Shown: in pieces, positions 1 to 12,376 of the stretch
Layout: every line of letters starts with the position of its first letter
How positions within the stretch are numbered: the first letter of the stretch is position 1
From: Salminus brasiliensis
Lineage: Eukaryota; Chordata; Actinopteri; Characiformes; Bryconidae
DNA: 64,000 nucleotides
Assembly: GCF_030463535.1 (NCBI RefSeq)
Contig: NC_132896.1
Location: 29,728,709 to 29,792,708, forward strand
Reading direction: 5' to 3'
Notes under the pieces: model-generated
What the model was told of the DNA's origin: nothing
Database searches by the model: none
Seen by the model: only the letters and a program-made list of their open reading frames with translations
Program-made: the position numbers and the translations under genes

Positions 1-11
1 TCTGCTCTACA

Positions 12-73
12 GGGAGTAAACAAGCTATGTTTATGAATTCATTAGAAGTACTGTCCACAAACATTTGGACATA
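12..73 (+). repeat. Terminal fragment of MITE family A
   Basis: Holds the family A 3' end: the 'attcattagaagtactgtcc' stretch, then a 'ttggacatata' terminus. It matches the right ends of the full copies at 18441-18880 and 52571-53073. It lies in the intron just before the first visible CRACD-like exon. Confidence 0.6.
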
Positions 74-128
74 TATCTTATTTGAACATAGTCCTGATAC
101 TGAACTAACAGTCACCTTTTCCCATCAG

Positions 129-3100
129 TTGATGTTTCAGAGAGTGCAGAGACGGTCGATGAAGCACAGGAAGAATCTTGGCCAGTCCCAGCAGTGCAAA
201 CTGTTGAGGACCTGCAAGCCTCTTCCCAAAGCCAAAGAGCATCCACAACATCCGCCGCCTCTGCTGAGACTTCTGAGGAGGAGGAACGCTTTCCTGACGG
301 AGATCACGTCCCCAACTCCAAGATCCCAGAATCCTCCTGGGAGGCTCCAGTGACTCTAGAGCTCCAGGCTGATGACTTCCTGCTGGACTCGGGCTGTGAG
401 GTCGTTTCCGAGGAGCAGGGGTCACTGCTGGAGGAAGTGCTGAGCTCTCTCAAGGGCCCCCTTGCGTCAAGCCTGGTGCTGGACCCAGAGGACAAGGCTG
501 AACAGATGGAGGTAACATTCACTGTTACTGTCACTGTACACAACTTTTTTTTCCCATTGGAAGTTTTATGCAGTTACTAAATAATTCTAGGGAATTTCAT
601 AGGGGAAATCACAGGGAATTTGATGTTGGTTATGGGGTTTCACTCTTGGCTCTCGTCCCAATGACTAGGGTTGGGCAGAATCCACTTTATTGATACTGGC
701 AAACCATCTCAAAATATTACCGAAGTATACGGTTTTACAGAGGGCGGGAAGTAGCTGCTGTGCAAGTGGCACGGATGGTTCTACGTACCATCTCTTGTTG
801 AGCTGTTGAGATTTTTCTCTTCCTTGTGAAAGTACCTGAGATATGTACTAGTGACTGGTGAATCAGCCATGCATTTACCCGAAGTTAAATTGTGCTCTGC
901 CTTACCACAGAAGGAAGATGTGCTGGATAACCAGGCTGAAAAAGACACTGCTGCCCTCCCTGACTCCACAGATCATGGCTTGACCCTGGAGGAAGATCTC
1001 ACACTCGTTCCAAACACTCTTACCGAATCAGATGTTGAAGAGCCTCCAGAGCAAGAAGAGAGACAAGAGGAACGGGAAGTGACTGAGGAGGAAGACTCCT
1101 TTAAAGAAGACCAACAAGTGCCTGAAGCTGATATTGAGAAAGAGGAGTCTGAGGATGAGGAAGATCAGGATGAAAGGAGATACTTCAAGGAGGAAGTGGA
1201 CGAAGAGAGTGAGATAAGAGAGGAGGTTGTGGAGGAAGTGGATGTAGAACAAGAAGGTGAGGATATGGATATGGAGGACTACATGGACAGGGAAGAAGAT
1301 GGGGGAAATGAGGAAGACATGGAAAAAGTAAGTGCAGAACTTGAGCAAGAGGAAGTCATGTTGGATGAGGAAAACAAAGAAGATGATGCAGAGAAAACAA
1401 TAGAAGAGGAGGAAGAAGAAGAAGAAGAAGAAGAAGAAGAAGAAAATGAGGCCATTGAAGAGACATGTCCATCTGAGGCTGAAGAAGAACTTGAAGCCAC
1501 AAAGGAGTGCGTTGAAGTTGAAACCATCCATGAATTTGAACAGTCTATGGAAGATAATGGCATGGTCTCAACCGAAACTGCGAGCCAGCCTGAGGAAGTT
1601 CCAGCACAGGTGACGGTCGAGAGGCCTTCCTTTGTGGTGACCACCTCCCTTGATCTAAGTTTTCCCAACAGAGACTCAAATGTCTCCAACCAGGAGGATG
1701 ACAAGCTGGAAATTGTACAAGATGACGCCAGTGAGCAGCAGGTCACTCAGCAAGGATTTCAAGAAGAGTCTTCGGAAAGCCAGCAGATGGCTGATGAGGA
1801 CCACTGTCCTCGTTTTACCATCGTTCCTGCCTGGCAGAGGTCATTGTCCAGTGGGTCTGCCAAGGAGCTATCCCAGGATGTAGCAGTCTCTGCGTCAGAG
1901 GATGAACCTATATTCAGAGCATCCCCGAGCGCAGATCAGCCTTTTGATGCTGTGAAGGCTGAGTGTCCCCCCAGCCCAGTTCGCACTCAGAGTGTCCCAT
2001 CCCTCCCCGTTCAGAGAGATACATGTCAGGCTTATGAAGAAGCCTCCCCAGAGAACCCCTTTGGAGTTCGCCTGAGAAAGACTGCGATCCTGCACCGCTA
2101 TGCTTCAGAAGGTGAAAGCCCTGCTACCAGTCCCATCACGCTAACAGAGCCAGCAGAGATGCACAAGGCCCCCATATTGGACCAGCTTGCCAAAAAGCCT
2201 GTCTTGCCCAAGAAGCCTGATCAGCTGGCTGATGCTGTGGTGAAGCCCAAGAGAACCTCAGGTAGGATATGATCTGTTTTGTTGGTGGACCATAAGGAAT
2301 CTTATTAATTGATTTTTTTGCAGGGTTCCTATGTAGTTAGTGCAGTTCCTATGTAGTAGCACAGTGTGTAATGGCACTGCAGTTAAGATTCCGCAGCTGG
2401 CCAAACCCAAGGGGGGCTCAGAGCAGCTCAGCACTCTAATGCCTCTCCACTATGGCCTGGGGGTCCCTAGTTTAAATCCAGAGCCATGTCGCTTTGCCAT
2501 CAGCGTCCGGAATCCCTTTATCTCTCTTAAAGCTGTCTGTTACCTGGTGTGGTAAGGCTGGGGACCTGGCGCTTTCCTCCAGGCATGTCAGCTGCCACCA
2601 TTTCGAAATAAATGGAGGATGCTTGTTAAGTCCTTAGCCTTCTAGAGTCGGGAGTATTGCTAGGGCTTGGGGGAGCTGTGGATAGCTGGGTTAATTGACA
2701 GTACCTTGAGCAAGAATCGTAACACTGCATTCTCCTACCTGTGTAACAAGTCACCCTAGATAAGAGCGTCAGCCGGATGCCATGAATTAAAATGTAATTC
2801 TCAAAACAAAAAATACATTTGCAATAATTAACATGTAAACTAAGCACAACCCACCAATGTAGCACTAATGTAATGTCTGAGTTTTGAAGTTCTGAGTTGC
2901 TATAATGCTTTTTCTTGCCATCTTTTGGTGTTATGTCACAGATGTGGCAGTGGGTAAAGCGTCAGTGGAGAGTTCAGAGCCTCCAAGCTGGATCTCTGTG
3001 GCCAGACAGAAGCAGAAAATCTTCAGCTCCCTGGAGGAATCCCCTGAAAGACAGGTGGGCGCACTTCTCCTAACCCACAGACCTACTAAATAAGCCCTAG

Positions 3101-6049
3101 TTTGCATTGATGATACCAGCAATTCTGGGCCTGATCATGTAAGCAGGACAGCAACATCTTTGATGGAAGTGAACTTCCATCAAAGCTCAGTACACTGATT
3201 TGTTAGTTACCTAGTCTGTTAGCCAGCACTGTGTCGGTCAACATCTGTTGCCAGTTTTATGCATCACTTGTGCAGGTATACGCCTGTAGGACATAGCTCT
3301 GGTCATGCTGTCGATCCAAGCAATACAACCCAGCTGCATTTGCTGTTTGTTGTTCTTGTTAGAACAATAATCAGTCATAAGTCCAACATTTATAACACTG
3401 TCATTCTTTCCATGTCATAACTTGGGAAATATGCAGTGGGGTTAGCTGTGGGGAATCCCGTGAATGTGCTTTATATATTGTTTTTAATACACTACATGTC
3501 CTGATGTTTGTGGACACCATTTCTAATAAATGCATTCAGCTATTTTAAGTTGCACCCATTGCTGACACAGATGTGCACATGCACACACACACACAGCTTG
3601 TCTAGCCCCTGTAGAGAAGTACTACCAATAGGATAGGACTCTCTGGAGCAGATAAACATGAACCTATTGCCTCAATGCCAGGCGTGGGCTTGTAGAAGGG
3701 TATGAAGCCCCCAGCATTGAGCTGTGGAACTGTGGAGCAGTGGAGTGGTGTTCTCTGGAATTCTAGTTCTCCGTCCAATACTTTTGGGATGAGTTTAGGA
3801 GTTGTGGGGATAAGGTGGGGTGGTGATCATCCCACATCCCCTAAATAGTAAAGACAAAGAAAAATCAGGATAAGGTCTTTTTAACAGCTGTCATTTCAAA
3901 GAGCAGATGTCCCAATACTTTTGTCCATATACTGCATCCAAATCACATCAGACGGAACAGAATTGTTTGTGTGTGGTCACGTCTGTATGTTTGACTGTGA
4001 ATGCCCACCAAAGCTGCGCCGTTTCAGTGGTGAACTGCCTTACCCTGCATTTTATTACCGGCTCCAGCAAGCACTTGTCCACTTAGCCTCTCCATTTGCC
4101 CTCAAGGGAATCCCTGATGCCTTCTTAATAGCCAGTTCATTACTTTAGTAGCTAAAGTGGAGTTATATGAGCCCTCAGAGGGGCAAGGGATCAAGCGAAC
4201 ATAAGGGTCGACTTTGGCAGCAGAACTTGGCCAGATCTGACTGATTGGTTTCAAGTAGGCCTAAGTTGTAAGCCCGTGGCTGTGTGTGTGTGTGTGTGAT
4301 GGTGGAAATACCTCTTAAGCTTTGCAGCTACATTAACACACACACACATTTACTCATTTAGCAAACACAATAATAGCCTTAATAGCCTGTATGACCAGAT
4401 CACCTCCTTTCAGTTCAACTCAGTTCAACTCAGGTCTACTCGAAACCCTCCAGCCACGACATCCTAACTAAAGTAGATACCAGTGTGTCCCCAGTATGGT
4501 CACCTAGCCTTCAGTTCATGTGTGTGTTTAAGATGATGAACAGCACACCTTCAACCAAGTGTGTCCAAACTTCTGACTGGTACTATACATTATGTTGAGA
4601 CGTCTCAAACTAAAATATAATAAATATATCAAATATAAGTATGCATGGTTTGCTGATTGGCATCCCGAAGCTAACCTAGCAGTGGAGGATTAAAAACGAC
4701 ACCCCCCGTCCTTTTCTCCTCCCCCTGTCCTGGGAATAGCCACTTCTAACGGTCAGTGAGGGGGTGGCTTGAATCAAGGTCTTGGTCTTGTTATCTGCTT
4801 CTCTTCTCAAGGCTTATTCTGTCACCTTTCCATTTCTAGGACGAATTCAACAAAAAGGGTTCCATGCCTGATTTGTCAACTCCAGTCACCAAAGACCCAC
4901 AAAAACCTGCTGCTTCACCTGTTAAAGGTAATACTGTTGCTACTGTTAATCCGATGTTGTAGAGAGCCTAGCACGAAAGTAGAGTGACCATAATGACTGA
5001 CCTCTTTGTGGCTTTTATGCTGACATTTGCTTCTTTTTTTTTTTTTTTTTTTTTACTGTATGCACTGTGTCAGCCTTCTTTTCCCTGTGGTTTGCCAAAA
5101 TATGGACACCAACTAAAGGCTTTTAATAATTGAAGGTTATTCTGTTTAGACCTGAGTGCACCCTAACAAACAACCACGACAGCGGAAAGCAGTGTTTAAT
5201 CTGGTTATAGGACGGTTGTAAGGGCAGCTATGAGGACAGCTCTGAGGGGCCAAATGTATTTTGAGAGTGAATTAGAAAGTCTCGGTATGCTGCTGCCCTC
5301 TAGTGGACAAGTGTAATAGTCCAGTCCAGCACAGCCATTTTTGCAACCAAGTTTTCAAGGGCCTGATTATTTCAAATTATTTTTTAATAATAAATAAATT
5401 GTCTTTGTTGGACAAAAACATTGTATCTCTCAGCGTTTTTCACTGTTTGACATATTTTGAATCTGACTGATTTTGTTTATATATATGGACCAATAAAAAT
5501 GCTCCAAAATGACTTGCAATGAAATCTTTTTACATTGACTTCCATTGAAACTTAAGGTTTTTTGCCTCTCCTATAAAACGCCATTTTGGAGATACAAGGT
5601 TTTTGGTATCATAGTAGATACAGTTATATCAAGTCTTTTCTTTTAGGATTGTGAAGACAGATTTGGTATATCGAGGCTGGGTTTTCCCAAATGCCCTGTA
5701 GCACAAAGCAAACTTCAAATTTGCTGGGCAAACTGGGCCCAGATGCAGAGTTCAGCTCCATCCCTAATCTAACAGACTCCATCCAGGAAATGAATGCCTC
5801 CAGGGCTATCTACATATCAGAGTCCGGTGTGTTCGTTCATTCATTCATTCATTCAATGAAACCTTTATGTTTTCTTGACCAGTGTCCTGCTCCTTGGAAA
5901 TATCCAAATCAGCCTTGGTGGAGAAGGAGAGCAAGCGGACCATCAGCCTCCCGGCTCCCGCTCCTCTCGCCCAGGATGAGCCCCCATGGCTGGCTCTGGC
6001 CAAGAAGAAGGCCAAAGCATGGAGTGAAATGCCACAGATTGTGCAGTAA
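129..6049 (+). CDS. CRACD/CRACDL-family protein (KIAA1211-like), 3' part; 5' end outside window
   Basis: Five exons with consistent phases: 129-511, 911-2261, 2942-3054, 4840-4927 and 5883-6049 (stop TAA 6047-6049), about 700 residues. The frame is already open at the first acceptor, so earlier exons lie to the left. The big second exon is extremely Glu/Asp-rich (about 1020-1520) with a run of roughly 16 Glu encoded by GAA/GAG near 1407-1445. It is followed by a Ser/Pro-rich part and a basic, Pro/Lys-rich end containing ENPFGVRLRKT. Short conserved blocks follow: PSWISVARQKQK in exon 3 and, at the very C-terminus, PPWLALAKKKAKAWSEMPQ. These tail blocks are what I recognise from the CRACD/CRACDL family. 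In that family CRACD binds capping protein and relieves capping of actin filaments; that is family knowledge, not visible here. I cannot tell the paralogue (cracd or cracdl), so no symbol is given. Confidence 0.8.
2410..2795 (+). repeat. Degenerate SINE-like sequence with conserved SINE tail
   Basis: A tRNA-like stretch (AGCTCAGCACTCTAA, then CTAGTTTAAATCC resembling a pol III B box) lies at about 2425-2485. A separate piece at about 2735-2790 carries the tail motif 'agataagagcgtcagc', also seen at the ends of the clearer SINEs at 13697 and 50826. They may be one decayed element or two. It lies in an intron of the CRACD-like gene. Confidence 0.4.
3492..3932 (-). mobile_element. MITE family A, full-length copy (reverse)
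   Basis: About 440 bp bounded by imperfect terminal inverted repeats of about 26 bp: 'acatgtcctgatgtttgtgg' at the left and 'caatacttttgtccatata' at the right. The interior holds a short (CA)n and motifs shared with the copies at 18441, 40972 and 52571. There is no coding capacity, so it is a non-autonomous DNA transposon. It lies in the intron between CRACD-like exons 3 and 4 of this window. Confidence 0.75.
3990..4280 (+). repeat. Probable interspersed repeat shared with about 60.78-60.95 kb
   Basis: The stretch 'cattactttagtagctaaag' followed by 'gagttatatgagcc' recurs in diverged form near 60825-60865 ('cattactttattagctgaag'), with similar flanks. Two diverged copies about 56 kb apart suggest an unnamed interspersed repeat. 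Confidence 0.35.
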
Positions 6050-6582
6050 TACCAAACGGGAAGCCGGGTAGGCTGGGCCAACGCACGCCACGCTTCTGTA
6101 GCCTACAGGACGTTTGCACACACAGATACTAACTCGTTCCAGTCCCCCACATGTTCCTTGCCACTTCTGTTTGCACAAAAGAACGCAGATACACACACAC
6201 AGACTTGCGGTGGGTGTGCGCAGCCTCATCTGACACAGATTCACCACTTTGGCTCGGGCCTGGGACCTGGAGACCGGACACTGCTGAAGAAAGGGTCTGA
6301 AGGAAGGTGGATAAAGAAAGGTTGCATTACATATTCTTTTGTCTTAAAGTGACACCTTCAAAGCCTACAACAAGCGAAAGACAGAGGTTTTAAGAGTAAA
6401 AACAGTGGATCTTAAAACTGAAATTTAATGATCTCATCTTTTTTTCTATCCAGCAGTACATTTTCTATTTCTTCTAATATGTAAAACAGTCTTTGATGGA
6501 CGATGTTGCTTGTGTTCACCCCAAAAGAGCAGATGAATTAAAGAAAATGACTGAAAAGAAACACTAACTGCTCTTTTTAAAG

Positions 6583-6588
6583 AATAAA
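6583..6588 (+). other. Poly(A) signal AATAAA, CRACD-like gene
   Basis: Canonical AATAAA about 535 bases after the stop codon of the upstream (+) gene, in AT-rich sequence consistent with a 3' UTR. Later A-runs near 6750-6770 could serve an alternative longer end. Confidence 0.5.
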
Positions 6589-6599
6589 TATGATCAATA

Positions 6600-9090
6600 A
6601 TCCAATAGCCTTTGCGATTGTGGTAACAGTAATCATGTTTGGAGGAGTCTGAAGGTGTCTTTGTATTTATTTATCTCTTTCATATATGTTTTATGTAATT
6701 TTGTTCTATTTTTGTATTACCTTTACGTGCACACTTTTGTGACTTGTACATAAAAAAAAAATCTTTAAAAAATCTCAGTCTCCTTTATTTCAGCTGCCAG
6801 CTTCTGCCAGATTTTTCAACCATGTAGCAATTTTACCTTAAAACAACAGCTTCAGGATAATACTGATGCTCCACTGACTGTAACAGGGAGGACGGAACGC
6901 TGCTACCGCACTATGGAACTTTGGTGGGGTGGTCCAAGACCTCCCACCAGAACTGCTGCGTAATGCTGCGTAACCAGAGTCATATTAGTGTAAAATCCAG
7001 TTATTCTACTCTACCACCTTCCACATGCTTCTTGACCTTCAGATGCCGGTTCTGTATCCCTCAGCTTGTCCAAAAATGCATGTGTACAGCTGTCCATAAG
7101 GGGAGCGCTCATAACACAATTTGTATGCATCACGGTGGTGTAAAAATGCTCCGCAACTGTAGCGGGAGCCCAGGAGGAAACAGAAATAGCAAAAAGTCTC
7201 ACATAGAGAGGACTGGATCCAGACCAGAGTCGGTTTATGGAGAGCCTGGACACTTCTTATTTCCCCAGCTGTAAAAAAAGAAAAAAAAAGGAGGGGGTCT
7301 GCAAGCATGTTCTTAATCAACAGGGGTGAATGGCTAAAAACCCAAATTTAAAATAGGCTAACCACTTGTCCAGGATATTGCTTTAATTTTGGAGAGTAGA
7401 ATAAGATGCATTTCATAAAAAAAAGCAAAGAAAACGTACCTGTATATTTCCACTTCCTACTGCAAACGGGTATTGGGCAGTACAGACGACAGCAATCTCC
7501 TGGCTGCTAATGGAAAAGCTGTGGCTAGCAGGGGGACGGTGCAGTGAATTGGGGATGCACCTGTGTAAATGGGGACAGGCTGGTTTACAAGGGACTTGAG
7601 ACAAGTAGTGGTTTGCTTGCTCAGATACAGGGTAGATTCCCAGGATAGATGGCAGATCTTGGCTCCCAGGGTGTAGCTCGGATTGTTGTAAAATGTAAAA
7701 TTTACCATCTGACCACCTTCATTTTAGTCTCTCTAGGAGAGGCTGTTGTTCTCTCTTCTTTACGGCCTCTGTTGCAGAACCTGGAGACCCTAGGTGACCT
7801 CAGATCAGGGGCTTTATACCTCTCTAGCCAATATGTTTGTGTATCTATCCCAGGGAGCCAATTCTGTTGGCAGAACCTTTCTGCAAGGACTAGACAAGCT
7901 GTGTGTGTGTGCATTTGCACATAACTTAAAGTAGCTGAATGCATTCATTAGAAGGAGTGTCCACAAACATGTGGACATATAGTGTACATAGTCGCTGTAA
8001 TGCAGAAAAAAAACATATATGTATGCTGTACATTCAAATCACGCTTTGGGCACCCCCCCGGGCAGCTGAGAGCTACAGAACTGTAACTGAAAGTGACATA
8101 AGTATGTGGACAGAGGGGGCAGAGTAATATTACAGGCTTTTACACAGATATGATTTAGGTTATGAGGTCTTTTGAAGCTCCAGTAGCAGCGTTACGGCAC
8201 AGGGTGGCAATGACACAGACGCCATTCTCTCCATTACACATTAAAATGCTGTATTAGTATGTCTTAGTATTCAACCCAACATTTATCAGATAGTCACCAC
8301 AATCATTAGGAATCACACATTAGGACTGTTTATTAATACCTTCACTGATGTAAAGCATCACCCAGAGACAAGTGAGTCTTGAGTGGCTTTAATTCTTTAC
8401 AGCTATACCACGTCTGGCAGTTTTGGCAGTCACAGAACACAGTTTAAAGAAAATCTAATATACAGCCCCCCAATCCACCCCCTTACCTCAAAGGTAGCTG
8501 GTCAGCCAAGATGTTTGAGGGGCTAAAGCCCTTTAGAGTATAAGCAAGAAGATTTGAGATTTCTTTACAATCTAAACAACATTTAATCTGCAAAAGCGGA
8601 AGGTCTTGGGTTCAAATCCCAGGACTGATAGGGCACTTTAACCCCTCTGGGGATAGTTAAGCAGCAAAGTGACCAACTTCCCTAATACGTTGACCAAAAA
8701 AAGGGTGTGGGCCGGTTGGAACGTAAACCTGCAGCAACACCAACCTCTTGTGAAGAAATTAGGAGAGTGGTTTCTGACTTACACTGTCAAGTGCATAATC
8801 ATTAAGGTCTGCGGTTTACATGATGCTGATGATGAGTATAAGCCTACAGTAGCCTCGTAGCTCCAGTGCAAAACTAAAGGAGCAAACATGTCTTGGCTGA
8901 TTGACAACATTTGGGATTAGGGGAAAACTGTTCATTTGTGACCTACACTGAAATAAAGTTCTTCTGGAAGCCAAGGCGAACGGTTAGCAATCCAAAATAG
9001 AACTTTTCCACTCAGTAACGCCTCGAAAGCCGCACACAAAGTCCGACTGTTTAGATCTTCTCCTCCAAACATCTCCTCTACAGTTGCTCA
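6600..9090. other. Intergenic spacer between the CRACD-like gene and tmem109
   Basis: The two genes are convergent, so this stretch holds their 3' UTRs and spacer. Identified content: a family A MITE end at 7812-7986, a tRNA-like B-box fragment near 8608-8625 (ggttcaaatccc) and a family D repeat piece near 8850-8930. The open frames here are short and show no domain or splice logic. No RNA gene is seen. Confidence 0.5.
7812..7986 (+). repeat. Partial MITE family A copy (3' half)
   Basis: Matches the 3' half of family A, from 'ggctttatacctctctagcc' through 'gacaagctgtgtgtgtg' to 'ggacatatagtgta'. The 5' terminus is missing. Confidence 0.6.
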
Positions 9091-9469
9091 TTAATCGGTT
9101 TTACTCTTCTCCATTCCTTTGACTTTTCCCTCCAGGGTGCTCAGCCGATCCTCCAGGTGGGCCGAGTGTGTCCCACTAGCGCCCCCGGAGGCCACGCTCA
9201 GCAACGCGCAGATAATGACCAATAATGACACCCGCATTGCTGTGGTGTCGGGCGCGGCGGATGTGTCGCTAACGATCCGGCCGAAGAGCCAAAGGACTGC
9301 AATGCTCTTCAGGAGCCAGAAGACCCGCCTGAGGAGCACTACGCCAGCACGCAGCACAGCACATAGCAGCCAGTAACCAATCACTCCCAGCAGCGCATAT
9401 TTAAGCACTGAGGACACGCCCTCAGGAGTGAAGTGTGGGACTGACACCGGATCTGTAACACCAGAAAAA

Positions 9470-9537
<68 letters not shown>

Positions 9538-12326
9538 ATAGCAATGTTTAAAGCATTGTACTCCTCCAGGGGTCACTAAAGGCTTCAGTACTCACTCCAT
9601 GGTCAGCGTACCTGCTCACAAGAGCTAGATATGCTGGAATTTGGTTCATGTATTTCAGAGTTCCTTGAATTCCAGAGTTTTCGCTGAGGCTTATATCAAC
9701 AAAACTCATCACATCTACAGAATGATCACTTCAATATAACGTAAAGTGATAGCGTAAAGTTTGGTGACAAATCGAATGAACATGATTGATCACTGACTCC
9801 AGATGCAGTTGATCAATCAAGCCATGTTTGGTATCTAATGTGTGCTTCTTTAGTTTACAAATAAGAGGTGCTACGCTAACATGGCTAACAAACACTGGAC
9901 TTAGACTGTCACCAATCTAATTTCCGTAAATGCACACTCAAATCTTAATTAGTTTGCTTTAAGAACACATGGAAAAGCTACAAAACAAGTAAACAAATAA
10001 AGAATATAGTAAAAAGATAAGGATAGACCTTAGGTTAGGACTTAGGACCTAATTCAAACATTAGAACTGAAATTAAAACTACATCTTCATCCACATGATG
10101 TTCCGCCATGTAGTACTAATCCACTTGCATCCTAGTATGAGGTAAAAGTAGCACTGGTTACTTAAAGCCGCTGCCCCTCCACTCAGCTCTGTTAAGACAC
10201 TTATTTTTGTTTATATAGTGATGAAATCGGTGACTGTCAAAGTCCAGTGTTTGTTAGCAACGTTAGCCCAGCATCTCCCGATCTAATCTAAAGAACCACA
10301 TGTCAGATATTTAATATAATAGTCTTGGATAATTTACTACATCTGGGGTCAGTAATGACGTTAAGTCAATGACGTAACGTTAAGTTGGCTTCAGTGGTAG
10401 TAAATAAGGCACTGTTAACTTTTAAATGTAGATGTTTTTGTGTGGCTGAGCAAACCATTTAGTACTTAAAGCCTTTATTAGATACATGATACAATTATAT
10501 ATATATATATATATACACACGCAAACCTATAAAAAACACTGTGATAAACATTTTTGGCCATACTGCCCAGCCCTACTGCAGTGCACTACACCACTGAAAA
10601 TCCTCCCACCCCTTTTCTCTCTAGTGTTACAGTGTCTCCCCTTATTTAAAATGGACTTTAGCTCACTTTAGAGCTAGTGTGCTGACCATCTCTGTAAAGG
10701 CAATGGTCACAGTATTATTTAGATAAACTTGACCTCAGGATATCATTTGTTTGTATTCCTGCTTTTTATTGCCAATGGATGCTTAAAAAATGCTTGGCCA
10801 TCCTGATGCTTAGCCATTTCCACACCCCAGTGCTGAGTTACTAAATAACACAAAGGGTTAAACTGACCCTGCAAGTAGAGTCATAAGAGTTACTGAAATA
10901 TAAGGTTACTCTGACCCAGCGCTGAGAGCCATTTCCATTTAACTCCTTTGTTCCTAATAAAATGCAACTAAGAGGATTTCTAAAGACAAAAGTGTAACTG
11001 AGGAATGACTACCTGTCAATTAAAACATTTTTATTAATATTTATATTTCTTGGTTATAGTCCTGTTCAGTCATGACGGTTTGCTGCTGCCTGATGAAAAT
11101 GTGTTCAATCAACTTACTTCTAATAAGCTTCCTTAGGTGCTGTTAATAAAAACATCCAACAAAACACCACAAACTGACCCATTGGCTATAAGCCAACTAT
11201 AACTATAAGCATCACTGAGGAGGAAAACAAGCGGTAAAAACACAAAATGTGAGTAGAAACACCCCCCAGCGGTCTTCAGGGCATTTCTTCATAAAGAAAG
11301 AATATTTAAAAGATATTTAATAAATACATTGAAAACTTTAGTCTCATTCTGTCACATTTATCTGGTGTTTTTCCCTGATTTTCAGTTGCTGCTACTCTTC
11401 ATTTTGCTGTATATTGTTCAGGGTTTAAGAAAATATCAATATATCTAAGAATCACGATATGTTTAGCAATACTGTATTGATTCTCAAAAACACAGTATCT
11501 ATTTTAAATGAGTCGTGTCCACACAAAGACATGGTTCATTCAGTGTTGTTCTCGTTCTTCAGATCCCACTGTTCTGAATATATAAAAAGTAAACCTCTCT
11601 TTTACTCAGATTTTATGGTCCTGATGTTTATTTTTTAATAATCTGACAGTTTTCCAAAAATGTGATTGAAAAATCTCAAAATATTGTCTTGCTTACAGTA
11701 CAACAATATATGAAATCCAAACTCCTGTATCGTGATGTGCGTCATATCGGCAGGTCCTTGCCGAAACACAGCCCTAGTTGGGACCTGTTCTCAACTATTG
11801 ATGCTTTGTGTAATAATAATAATAATAATAATAATAACAATACTACTACTACTAATACTAATAATAATAATAATAATCCTTCTGGGTCAGGGTTGTGGTG
11901 AGTCTGAAATGCACCTGAAATCATTGGGCACAAGGAAGAAATGCTCCCTAGACAGGGCGCCTGTCCATCACGTTATTATTATTATTTAATATAAGTATTA
12001 AATTTAGAATCTAAAAATACATTAAAATAAGGATGCTACAAAGGGTTCTTTGAGCTATGGAATAACCATGGAATAACCATGTGAAGAACCTTTTAATGGG
12101 TAAAGAACCTTTACATGGACTTCTTTACACCTTTAAAAGGTTCTTCACACATCTTTTCTACAAACATGGTTCTTAAAGGAACGGAATACGGTTCTTTTAT
12201 GGAACTGATCAAAGTCACCCTTTGTAGCACCTTTACTTTTTAAAGAGTGTATCAACATGTCTTCATCGTATCATGATTTACACTAGTAGGGAAAGATCTT
12301 TACAACTTCATACATATATATATATC

Positions 12327-12376
<50 letters not shown>

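Noticed and set aside
1028-1746. Long minus-strand frames, Phe-rich and Ser-rich
   Set aside because: They are antisense shadows of the Glu-rich CRACD-like exon.
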